NCBI GenBank assembly: GCA_903930225.1
Contig: CAIYXV010000130.1
Span: forward strand, 1 to 45,126
DNA from: an uncultured bacterium
Lineage (GTDB): Bacteria; Margulisbacteria; WOR-1; XYC2-FULL-46-14; WPAF01
Direction: 5' to 3'
Length of the DNA stretch: 45,126 nucleotides
Both the position numbers and the translations under genes were made by a program. The notes under the pieces were generated by a model. That model did no database searches, was not told the origin of the DNA, and saw only the letters and a program-made list of their open reading frames with translations. Shown in pieces: positions 23,093 through 31,700 of the stretch. The first letter of the stretch is position 1; every line of letters starts with the position of its first letter.

Positions 23093-25765
23093 TTGAAGAC
23101 AATCAACCATTGTATCCTAATATCCGCATTATTTTTCCTGACCTCGTGCGTTTATGCGCAAACCCCGGTCGGGCAGTGGGGGCCGTTCGGCCTGGTGGTG
23201 GGGGATGCGGCCGGACGCACCTCCCATATCAATCCCCGGATCGCGGAAGCGAAGGTTGGCGCTTACTTTACGGCGTGGGAGGATTCCCGTTCGGGCAAGT
23301 CGAATATTTACATCCAGAAGATCGGACATGACGGCACTCCACAGCTTAATGCCGACGGTCAGGCGGTTTGCAAATTCGCGGAAGACCAGACCAATCCTGA
23401 GGTTATACCCGACGGCAGCGGCGGGGCGATCATTATCTGGCAGGACAACCGCATGGGTAATTTTAATATCTATGCCCAGCGGGTGGACCAGAACGGCAAT
23501 AGTTTGTGGGCCCATGACGGGGTACCGGTCTGCGAATTTCCGGCCGGCCAGTTTTTCCCTGAAGTTATAAGCGACGGCCAAGGCGGCGCGATCATTACCT
23601 GGTATGACTACCGGTCCGGCAGCGAGGATGTCTATGCCCAGCGCGTGAACGCGCAGGGGCAGCTGCTTTTTGCTCCGGAAGGAGTGGCGATCTGCAAGGC
23701 GCCGGGAACGCAATGGTTCCCTAAAATAGCGACCGACGGCCAGAATGGTGCGATCATTACCTGGATGGACCGGCGGAGCGGGAATTTTGACATTTACGCC
23801 CAGCGCATGGATTATTCGGGTAAAACCCTATGGGCCGAGGACGGCGTTCCGGTATGCGTGATGGATGGGAACCAGGAGAACGTCGAGATCATTGATGACG
23901 GAGCGAGGGGAGCGTTCATCGCCTGGAAAGATTCACGATCGACAGCGCCCGGTCTGTATTTTCAAAAGATAAACAAGGAAGGAGCATCGCTCCTGACAAC
24001 TAATGGAGAAATGGTCGCGCAGGAGACCGATCTGGCCTCTTCCCTGGACCTGGCGAAGACCAGCCAGGGAGGCGCGCTGATCGTCTGGAGCGATCCTCAT
24101 GCGGGGGATTCTGATGTTTATATACAGCTGATAGATGCGAGCGGTAAAATAGGATGGATAGGAGAACAACCGATCGCCCGGCTAAGAGGGCCGCAGGATA
24201 ATCCCAGAATATTCGGCAACGCGCCGTACTACTTTATTGTATGGGAGGACAGACGGAAGGGCTCTCCCCAGCTTTACTGCCAGAAAATAAAGGAGAACGG
24301 CGAATTGATCCTGGCGGAGAACGGGATCCCAATCTCGGATTCGGGTGTGGAACCGATGTTGGGCGGAGCGGTTTTTTCAAATTCGGGGAATTTTATATTT
24401 GTTTACCAGGACCGCAAGAGAGGCAATAACGACATTTACGGCGGAAATGTTTCAAAAACCGGCAAACTGGACTGGCTTGGCGTGATCAACGACACATTGG
24501 GGGCGGTGGTCCACGACAACCTTGACCTGGCAGCAACCAGCGATGGCATGGTGTTCGCATTCCGGGATTTCAGGAACGGGTTCTCCAACATTTACATGCA
24601 AAAAGTTTCAAAGGCCGGCAAAGCGCTTTGGCGGGAGAACGGTATCGCCGCGGCACCGGGCATGTTCAACCAGCGAAGTCCCAAGGTGGTATCGGACGAC
24701 AAAGGCGGTGCGATCGTGATCTGGGAAGATTACCGGTCAACGGTCGGCTCCAGGATATTCGCCCAGCGGATCGGGTCGGATGGCAGTGTGATCTGGGACG
24801 AAGATGGAGTTCCCCTGGCGCCAAGAGCGCCTTCGATCGATCAGATAAAACCGAATGTAGTCGAGGACGGGGCGGGCGGCGCGATCGCAGTTTATGTCGA
24901 TTACCGCAGCGATCTTAATTATCAGGACATTTTTGCGCAAAGGATCGATCCGAACGGGGGAATACTGTGGGGCGGCGAAGGAAGGGCGGTAACGACCGCC
25001 AACGGCAACCAGGATGATCCGGTGATCGCGCCGAAAACATTGTTTGTAGCCTGGACGGATTACCGGAACGGCGACCGCAATTCGGATATTTACGCCCAGA
25101 AGCTTGATCTTATAGGAAAGACGCTCCTGCTGGAGGATGGCGTACCGGTCTGTGAAGCGCCGGATTCCCAGCGCGATCCATCGATCATGAATGATGAAAA
25201 AGGCGGCGCGGTCATCGCCTGGACCGACCGGGGCGGCGGAAGTTTTGACATTTACGCTCAAAAGCTTGACGCTTACGGCCGTCCCGTATTTACCAAGGAC
25301 GGCATCCCGATCTGCCAGGCGGCGCGCACCCAGCAGGGAGTGGCCATGGCGCGAACGGCCGGCGGCACCATGATCTTCTGGGAAGATTTCCGGTTCGACA
25401 ACTGGGATATTTTTACCCAAAAAATGAACGATGACGGACAAATGACCCTGACCGAAGAAGGCATTCCGGTATGCATCGCGCCGAACACACAATATTCTCC
25501 ATTTACGGTCGCGCTGCCGAATGCGTCGCTTCTGGCATGGGAAGATTACCGCAACGGAAAAAATTACAGCATTTTCATGCAGGAAGTTTCAAACGACGGT
25601 AATATGCTCCTTCAGGGCGACGGGTTCCCGGTGGTCGAATCGTCGCTTGGGGGAAGACACCCAAAAATGGCGGTCCTTCCCGATAACAGCGTGGTGATGG
25701 GCTGGGAAGACCACCGTTACGGACGAAGGTCGATCTACGCCCAGCGATTTATTTTTAACCGGTAA
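23093..25765 (+). CDS. Secreted lipoprotein of about 16 tandem propeller-like repeats
   Basis: 890 residues from a TTG start at 23093; a longer frame from 23051 would put 14 charged residues before the signal sequence. The signal is MKTINHCILISALFFLTSC with lipobox LTSC (Cys19), so it is probably a lipoprotein, although cleavage after VYA is an alternative. The rest is ~16 repeats of ~45-55 residues with core GGAIIxWxDxRxGxxDIYAQRxD, then LWxxDGVPVC. Examples are at 23581-23644 (GGAIITWYDYRSGSEDVYAQ) and 25201-25263 (GGAVIAWTDRGGGSFDIYAQ). Regular four-strand-sized repeats suggest one or two beta-propellers. Function is unknown; such repeats often bind glycans or proteins on the cell surface. 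It follows smc by 22 bp and may be co-transcribed, but nothing links their functions. Confidence 0.75.
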   Translation: MKTINHCILISALFFLTSCVYAQTPVGQWGPFGLVVGDAAGRTSHINPRIAEAKVGAYFTAWEDSRSGKSNIYIQKIGHDGTPQLNADGQAVCKFAEDQTNPEVIPDGSGGAIIIWQDNRMGNFNIYAQRVDQNGNSLWAHDGVPVCEFPAGQFFPEVISDGQGGAIITWYDYRSGSEDVYAQRVNAQGQLLFAPEGVAICKAPGTQWFPKIATDGQNGAIITWMDRRSGNFDIYAQRMDYSGKTLWAEDGVPVCVMDGNQENVEIIDDGARGAFIAWKDSRSTAPGLYFQKINKEGASLLTTNGEMVAQETDLASSLDLAKTSQGGALIVWSDPHAGDSDVYIQLIDASGKIGWIGEQPIARLRGPQDNPRIFGNAPYYFIVWEDRRKGSPQLYCQKIKENGELILAENGIPISDSGVEPMLGGAVFSNSGNFIFVYQDRKRGNNDIYGGNVSKTGKLDWLGVINDTLGAVVHDNLDLAATSDGMVFAFRDFRNGFSNIYMQKVSKAGKALWRENGIAAAPGMFNQRSPKVVSDDKGGAIVIWEDYRSTVGSRIFAQRIGSDGSVIWDEDGVPLAPRAPSIDQIKPNVVEDGAGGAIAVYVDYRSDLNYQDIFAQRIDPNGGILWGGEGRAVTTANGNQDDPVIAPKTLFVAWTDYRNGDRNSDIYAQKLDLIGKTLLLEDGVPVCEAPDSQRDPSIMNDEKGGAVIAWTDRGGGSFDIYAQKLDAYGRPVFTKDGIPICQAARTQQGVAMARTAGGTMIFWEDFRFDNWDIFTQKMNDDGQMTLTEEGIPVCIAPNTQYSPFTVALPNASLLAWEDYRNGKNYSIFMQEVSNDGNMLLQGDGFPVVESSLGGRHPKMAVLPDNSVVMGWEDHRYGRRSIYAQRFIFNR

Positions 25766-25779
25766 TCCGGCCCCGGAAA

Positions 25780-26979
25780 TTACTTTTTAGCGGCAGATTT
25801 TTTAAGGGTTTCCGCTTTATCCGTTTTTTCCCAGGGAAGGTCAAGCTCGGGCCGCCCAAAATGACCGTAAGACGCCACCTGCCTGTAAAGCGGTCTTCTA
25901 AGATCGAGGTTCTTGATAATAAATCCCGGCCGCAAATCGAAGTTCTCATCGATCAATTCAACGATCCGGCCGTCTTCTATCTTGCCGGTGCCGAAGGTGT
26001 CGACCATCACGGATAGCGGCCTCGCCACGCCGATAGCATAAGCGATCTGCACTTCGCATCTTTTTGCCAGGCCGGCGGCCACGATGTTCTTTGCAACATG
26101 TCTGGCCGCGTAGGTGCCGGAGCGGTCGACCTTGGTCGGGTCCTTGCCGGAAAAACATCCGCCGCCGTGCCGGGAGTACCCCCCGTAAGTATCGACGATG
26201 ATCTTTCTTCCGGTGACGCCGGTATCTCCCTGAGGGCCGCCGATGACAAAACGGCCGGTGGGATTTACGAAATATTTTATTTTCTCGTCCACCAGTGCTT
26301 CGGGCAGGATTGGAAGGATGACCCTCTCTATAATATCGTTCTTCATCTGTTTTGAATCAATGTCGGGGGAATGCTGCGCGGCAATGAGCACGGTATGAAC
26401 CCTTGCCGGCTTGTCCCCGTCGTATTCGATCGTGACCTGCGACTTGCCGTCGGGCCGGAGGTACGACAGTTCGCCGGTCTTTCTGACCTCGGCCAGTTTT
26501 TTCGCCAGACGGTGAGCCAGGGTTATGGGGAGAGGCATAAGCTCGGGGGTTTCATCGCAGGCGTAGCCGAACATGAGGCCCTGATCGCCCGCGCCCAGAC
26601 CTTCCAGGTCCTCCTTTACCACTTCTCCGCCCTTTATTTCGAGCGCCTTGTCCACTCCGCGGGCGATATCCTTGCTTTGCTCTTTCAATGAAACCAACAC
26701 CCCGACGGTCTCGTAATCAAAGCCGTATTTTGCGCGGGTGTAGCCGATCTCTTTTATGACATCGCGGCAGATGGTCGGGATCTCGACATAACAGCCGGTA
26801 GTAACCTCTCCCGCGACCATGCAGATGCCGTTGGTTACCAGGGTTTCAACGGCGACGCGGCCGACCGGGTCCCGGGAAATGATCGAATCGAGAATGGCGT
26901 CGGAGATCTGGTCGCAGATCTTATCGGGATGACCTTCGGTGACGGACTCGGAAGTGAACAAACGAACATACTTTTTCAT
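25780..26979 (-). CDS. metK: S-adenosylmethionine synthetase
   Basis: 399 residues, normal length. The enzyme makes S-adenosylmethionine from methionine and ATP in the cytoplasm. Diagnostic blocks are [20 protein letters not shown] at the N-terminus, [15 protein letters not shown] in the middle, and [15 protein letters not shown] followed by [10 protein letters not shown] near the C-terminus. All are intact. The start has GGGAGG eight bases upstream. A TTGACA promoter (27029-27058) gives a leader of about 40 nt, too short for a SAM riboswitch. The gene stands alone, divergent from the M15-type peptidase gene and convergent with the repeat lipoprotein gene (14 bp between stops). Confidence 0.97.
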   Translation of the reverse strand: MKKYVRLFTSESVTEGHPDKICDQISDAILDSIISRDPVGRVAVETLVTNGICMVAGEVTTGCYVEIPTICRDVIKEIGYTRAKYGFDYETVGVLVSLKEQSKDIARGVDKALEIKGGEVVKEDLEGLGAGDQGLMFGYACDETPELMPLPITLAHRLAKKLAEVRKTGELSYLRPDGKSQVTIEYDGDKPARVHTVLIAAQHSPDIDSKQMKNDIIERVILPILPEALVDEKIKYFVNPTGRFVIGGPQGDTGVTGRKIIVDTYGGYSRHGGGCFSGKDPTKVDRSGTYAARHVAKNIVAAGLAKRCEVQIAYAIGVARPLSVMVDTFGTGKIEDGRIVELIDENFDLRPGFIIKNLDLRRPLYRQVASYGHFGRPELDLPWEKTDKAETLKKSAAKK

Positions 26980-27028
26980 ATTAGTGCCTCCCTCATACGA
27001 GCGGACCGGATTTCTATGAAACTAAAAG

Positions 27029-27058
27029 ATGCTAGCACGCGGTCATTTGCCATGTCAA
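27029..27058 (-). promoter_or_regulatory. metK promoter
   Basis: Minus strand TTGACA (27053-27058), 18-bp spacer, TAGCAT (27029-27034) with TG just upstream of the -10. It overlaps the divergent promoter of the M15-type peptidase gene, so the two may compete for polymerase. Confidence 0.6.
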
Positions 27059-27075
27059 GGATTGAGCGGTATAAT
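27047..27075 (+). promoter_or_regulatory. Promoter of the M15-type peptidase-xer operon
   Basis: TTGCCA (27047-27052), exactly 17 bp, TATAAT (27070-27075). The ATG at 27085 is nine bases downstream, so the transcript should be leaderless or nearly so. An earlier ATG at 27079 would lie upstream of the expected transcription start. Confidence 0.65.
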
Positions 27076-27084
27076 TGAATGATC

Positions 27085-27516
27085 ATGGGAGATCTCTCGG
27101 AACACTTTAATCACAAGGACTTCGCCTGCCGCTGTCCGGAATGCAAAGGCGGCGAATACAAGGTCCATCTGGGAATGGTCGGCGCGCTGGAGATGCTGGC
27201 CGAGCATTTTAAAAAACCGGTCAAAGTAGTTGCCGGCTACTGGTGCGAGGGTTATGACGAAAGCCTGAAAAGGGAAAAAGTAAGCTATCACGTTAAAGGA
27301 AAAGCGGCGCACATTATGGTCGAAGACGTCCCACTGGCGGAAGTGTTCAAATACGCCGAAACCCTGCCCGAGATCCATGGGGTCGGGTTTTATCCAAAAG
27401 AAGGGTTCATTCATGTCGATACCCGCCCCAAGGAAAAGAAGGACGCCTGGATCAGGGAAGGCGACCGCTATGCGCCGGCCACACCCGAAAAACGTAAACA
27501 GTATGGCCTCCTCTGA
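27085..27516 (+). CDS. M15A-type (Peptidase_M15_3) metallopeptidase-like protein
   Basis: 143 residues from the second ATG, chosen by promoter geometry. The pattern LSEHFNHKDFACRCPECKGG, then VVAGYWCEGY, SYHVKGKAAHIMVEDV and GVGFYPKEGFIHVDTR follows the D-Ala-D-Ala carboxypeptidase-like M15_3 family (zinc ligands in SxHxxGxAxD and HxD). The aspartate of the first motif is His here (KAAH), so either a His ligand replaces it or activity is altered. There is no signal peptide, so a cytoplasmic or phage-like release role is possible; periplasmic peptidoglycan cleavage would need an unseen export route. The stop overlaps the start of the recombinase gene by 14 bp. Confidence 0.75.
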   Translation: MGDLSEHFNHKDFACRCPECKGGEYKVHLGMVGALEMLAEHFKKPVKVVAGYWCEGYDESLKREKVSYHVKGKAAHIMVEDVPLAEVFKYAETLPEIHGVGFYPKEGFIHVDTRPKEKKDAWIREGDRYAPATPEKRKQYGLL

Positions 27517-28396
27517 TTACCGGGTTTATGTAGAACAGTTTATCGATTCATTAAGGACGGAAAGAAACTTTTCCCAGTACACTTTGACCAATTACCGGAT
27601 CGATCTGCTGCAGCTGTTAGGATTCATAAAAGAAAAGGAGCGGCAGCTATTTGCTATTGACCGTGCCTCCGCCCGCGAATTCCTCTATTTTCTCGAGAAG
27701 CGGAAATATGGGAGGCGGTCGCTGGCCAGAAAGATCTCGGCCATTCGTTCGTTCTTCCGTTTTTTGGTACGCGAAAAGAAGACGAAAGCCAATCCCTTTG
27801 TCTTGATTTCTACCCCAAAACTGCAGAAAAAACTTCCGAATTTCCTTTATCTCACAGAAATGGAAAAACTGCTGGATGCGCCTGACGTTGGGACCTTCCC
27901 GGGCAAGAGGGACCGGGCGATGATCGAATTGCTGTATGGAAGCGGCATTCGCGTTTCGGAAGCGACAAAACTTAACCTTTCCGATATGGATCTTAACAGC
28001 GGGGAGATCAGGGTGTTCGGAAAGGGAAGAAAAGAGAGGATCGTCCTGATCGGCAAATACGCCATTTCGGCGTTAAAAGAATATCTGTCCGCCCGCGGCA
28101 AGCCGGAGACCCGGGCCGTGTTCTTAAACCAGAGAGGCGGCAGGTTCACAGAGCGGAGCGTGGAGCGGATGATCAAATCGTATGCAAAAAAAGCGGGGCT
28201 GGAAAAACCGATCACTCCGCACACCCTCCGGCATACCTTTGCGACCCATCTTTTGGGCAGCGGCGCGGACTTGAGGACGGTACAGGAATTACTGGGACAC
28301 TCTTCTCTGCAGACTACCCAGGTTTACACTCATGTGACAAAAGAAAAGTTAAAATCAGTATATGACCTTGCGCACCCGCGAGCAAAAATAATATAA
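27503..28396 (+). CDS. xer: Tyrosine recombinase of the XerC/XerD family
   Basis: 297 residues from the ATG at 27503, matching the usual ~300. These enzymes resolve chromosome dimers at dif with FtsK. The SAM-like N-domain (VEQFIDSLRTERNFSQYTL) is followed by the catalytic set R150 (GSGIRVSE), K174 (GKGRKERI), H240 and R243 (PHTLRHTFATHL), H266 (ELLGHSSLQTT) and Y275 (QVYTHV), all present. The sequence does not separate XerC from XerD; it could be a single Xer acting alone. There is no integron or integrase neighbour. The frame could be extended to 27377, but only through a region coding the peptidase in another frame. No clear dif site was recognised. Confidence 0.9.
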   Translation: MASSDYRVYVEQFIDSLRTERNFSQYTLTNYRIDLLQLLGFIKEKERQLFAIDRASAREFLYFLEKRKYGRRSLARKISAIRSFFRFLVREKKTKANPFVLISTPKLQKKLPNFLYLTEMEKLLDAPDVGTFPGKRDRAMIELLYGSGIRVSEATKLNLSDMDLNSGEIRVFGKGRKERIVLIGKYAISALKEYLSARGKPETRAVFLNQRGGRFTERSVERMIKSYAKKAGLEKPITPHTLRHTFATHLLGSGADLRTVQELLGHSSLQTTQVYTHVTKEKLKSVYDLAHPRAKII

Positions 28397-28397
28397 T
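28392..28397 (+). promoter_or_regulatory. -10 box ahead of the membrane protein/tamB/bamA genes
   Basis: TATAAT ends ten bases before the ATG at 28408. A weak TTGCGC (28368-28373) sits 18 bp upstream, inside the xer 3' end. It would allow independent transcription of the downstream envelope genes. Confidence 0.45.
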
Positions 28398-28407
28398 CAT
28401 CTATATT

Positions 28408-28758
28408 ATGCTTATTATGATGATCCGTCTTTTAACGGCGACATTTGGCGCATCCTTGGTTCTGGCGATCGCGTTCAACCTTCTTAAGATCGAACGCAGA
28501 AGGAAGATCGACTGGGATGGGATCGGCGAGAGGGCCTTGATCGTGATCTTCTACACGGCCGGCGGGGTTTGGCTCCTGCTCATTCCGCTTACGATCCTGC
28601 TTCGGGTTTCATATTATCTCTATACGCACTGGAAAAGCTATCTTTTTGAAAAGGGGGAGCCGGCGCTTGATTTCCAAAGGGCGGAGTTCAAAACTGAGAT
28701 GTTGCTGGACCTGATCCTAAGCCCGGCGCTGGGGCTCCTGGTCTGCCTGATCTTATAA
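28408..28758 (+). CDS. Small membrane protein of unknown function
   Basis: 116 residues; Met residues at positions 4 and 5 offer slightly later starts. Three hydrophobic segments are visible: LLTATFGASLVLAIAFNLL, ALIVIFYTAGGVWLLLIPLT, and LLDLILSPALGLLVCLIL at the C-terminus. They are separated by a basic stretch (KIERRRKIDWDGIGERA) and a charged loop. I do not recognise the family. Its stop overlaps the tamB start (TAATG), so the two are probably translationally coupled. That points to an inner-membrane role near the TamB/BamA system, by context only. Confidence 0.7.
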   Translation: MLIMMIRLLTATFGASLVLAIAFNLLKIERRRKIDWDGIGERALIVIFYTAGGVWLLLIPLTILLRVSYYLYTHWKSYLFEKGEPALDFQRAEFKTEMLLDLILSPALGLLVCLIL

Positions 28759-31700
28759 TGAAAAAAGTCATTACGATATTTATCCTGCTGGCGTCGGCGT
28801 TTTTTATTTCGGGCTTTACTTTTTCCTCGATGGTTTCGCCCCTTACCGGCCCGGTATATCAAAATATCAAAGAACAAGCGGTGGCCAGCTTTTCCGGCAT
28901 GTTCTCCGGCAAGGTAACGATTGGCAGTGCGGGGGGGGTGGTGATCGGGCAGATCGTATTGCGCGATGTGCGGATCGGGAGCGATATCCGCGCGCAAAAG
29001 ATCGTGATCGATTTTAATCCGATCGAATATGCAAAGGCCAAGGGAGACGTGGTCCCGGCGATAACCACGATCAGGGTGATCGGCGGAAAGGCGAATATAA
29101 TCAGAAAAAAGAACGGTGATATTAACGCTTTGCATTTTTTAAAACCGGCAAAACCGGGAGAAAGCGCGGTCCCGTTCAAGGCCAAGCTGGTGCTGGAAGA
29201 TTGCCGCGCGAATTACCTTGACGAGGGCGGTTTACCGTACCGGAAAAGGGACCATCCCTTCGGAACGGAGCTTTCAAATATCCGGGGGATCGTCGACCTT
29301 GTCCGTCCGCCCAAAGTGAAGCTGGACCTCTATGCCCTCCAGGCAGGGAGCCAGATCCATTTTAACGGAGATATAAACCAGGAAAATAACCAGATCGCCC
29401 TTAAGCTGGTAGCGAGGGACCTTGACCTTTCGAACTGGGGAACGTATGTGGTCCCTTATCTTGATGTCAAAAAAGGAAGAACCAATCTGGTTCTGGATAT
29501 ATCAAACGATCGGATGGATGTTCAGCTCGCCGGCGCTTATGAAAAAGCATCGTTCACCGTTTCCGGACAAGTCGTAAATCGGCTCGATCTTTCCGTTTCT
29601 ATTAAAAACGCTGACCTTAAAAGCTTAAAAGAAATGGTGCCGGATGCCAGGAATATCGATCTGTCCGGCTCCGGAGATATGGACCTGACCATAGCCGGCC
29701 CATACGATCGGATCGGGGCTAAAGTATCGGCAGCCGTAAGCCGGGCGGAAATATACGGACAAAAGTTTTCCGGCAACGCCAAACTTGATTACGCCGACCG
29801 CAAACTATCGTTAACGGGATCAAATATCTATGCTTATGGCGGGAACCTGGTGGTCAGCGGGGAGGCGGACTTGTCCTCTGCGGTACCGGTCCTAAAGCTC
29901 ACGTCTGACCTTAGAGGCCTGGACCTTAATCAGATCGCGAACCGGTCCCCGGTCGTTTCCGGCCGGATCTCGGGAAAAGCAGAGGCAACGGGTCGGGTTG
30001 ACGATCTTACCGGCTATTTAAAATCGGATCTGACCGCCTGTTCGGTGTTCGGACAGCCGATCGACAGTGGAGAAGCCAGTTTCAGTTTCAAGAACGGGGA
30101 ATTGAAAATCGACTCCATTGATCTGATCTCTGAAAAAGCCAGACTTTCGGGTTCCGGCTCTCTTTCCTCCGACCGGTGGCTTAAGTTAACCGCTTCAGCG
30201 AAGGGGATATTGTTAAAAGGGACGGGGATCATGGGCGATATGCAGGCAAAGGTCAATGATTTTAACGGCAGCGTTGCGTTCCGGCTGGATGACGAATTTA
30301 TAAAAGCCCCGCTAAAAAAGCTGATCGCCTCCGGCACCACTGAAGTCTCGGATATAATGATCGGCGATCAGGTGATCGATCGCGCGGCGGGAGGCATCAC
30401 CCTTTATGAAGGGAAAATTGACCTTATTAATTCTTATCTGATGAAAGGATCATCCATCGTCTATATCGCAGGAGAGGCCGGAGCGAATATCCCGACCAGT
30501 ATCTCGCTTTCCGGGAACAGGATACAGCTTTCGGACCTTAAGATAATTAACGCCTTCCTGCCCGGGGAGCTGCGGAACCCATCCGGGACATTGGACATAG
30601 ATGTAAAGGTCGGGGGAAAGCTCGATAAACTGAATTCGCCCGAAGATCTTCTAAACCTGTCGATCCGGGGAAAGATCGCGATCAGCAATGGGAATTTCGG
30701 CGGGATGGCGCTGAACCGCGTTTATCTGGATGCGGCATGGGAGAACCGGGAGATCAAGATCCAGGATCTTAATATAGGAACAGCAAGATCGGAAATTGCC
30801 GGACGCTACCTGATCCGGAACGGTTCGATCGAAGCGCAGCTGACCGGCAACCTTGATTTTGATGATTTTTCCCCGGTTACAAAGAGAGCCGGCATTATTT
30901 CAGGCCTGGGGAAAGTCTCGCTTTCTTTAAAAGGCGACCCCCGCTCTCCCCAGGGAACGGCCACGATCTCAATGAAAGGGATGCGATACAATTCGATCCA
31001 GCTTCAAAGCATCGACGGAGCGATCGAGAACCGGGGGGCAAAACTGACGCTTTCCCGGCCGATCGTGATCGTGGCGGACAAGGAAGATCAATTAAAAATA
31101 TCGGGCGGCGCGGTGTTGGGAGAAGAGCTTAATAAATCCGACCTAAAACTTGAGCTGCAGTTGGAAAAAGGGAATATCATTATTTTTGCCGATCTTGTGA
31201 AGAACATTTACATGGAAGCCTCCAAATTCTCAAAAACTTATAATTCCGGACCGATCAGTATTGATACCGGCAAAATAGGGATCTGGCCGCCGATATTTTC
31301 TGACCCGGCTTACCATGAAGGCAAGTATGGAAGATACCTTAAATATTTTGAAAAGGTATCATCCGAGGTTTCGGACTACCAGAAAAAATATGAGATCCCG
31401 GCGCTGATGAAAATGACCGGATCGATAACCGGGAAATTAAAGATCTCCGGGACGATCGAGAACCCGACGGCGGAGCTGGTCTCTTATATCTATAATGGAT
31501 CGTACGGTAATTATAATTTTGATCTGCTGTCGGCGAACGCAATGTATTCCGGCGGAACCTTTATTGTAAAAGGATTGTCTATAATGGACGGAAACGGTCG
31601 GGCGGATATCTGGGGGACGATCAGCCACGAAGGGGGGCTAAACCTTAAGGCCACAGCCCAATCGTTGCCATTGAACATTATTAGAATAGCGGTGGATAAG

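Noticed and set aside
26980-27060. SAM riboswitch ahead of metK
   Set aside because: The predicted leader is only about 40 nt and lacks the stem arrangement; a plain Shine-Dalgarno is present.
27377-27502. N-terminal extension of the Xer recombinase
   Set aside because: The extra 42 codons are the out-of-frame reading of the M15-type peptidase gene, are rich in Arg and Pro, and are not needed for a full-length Xer.
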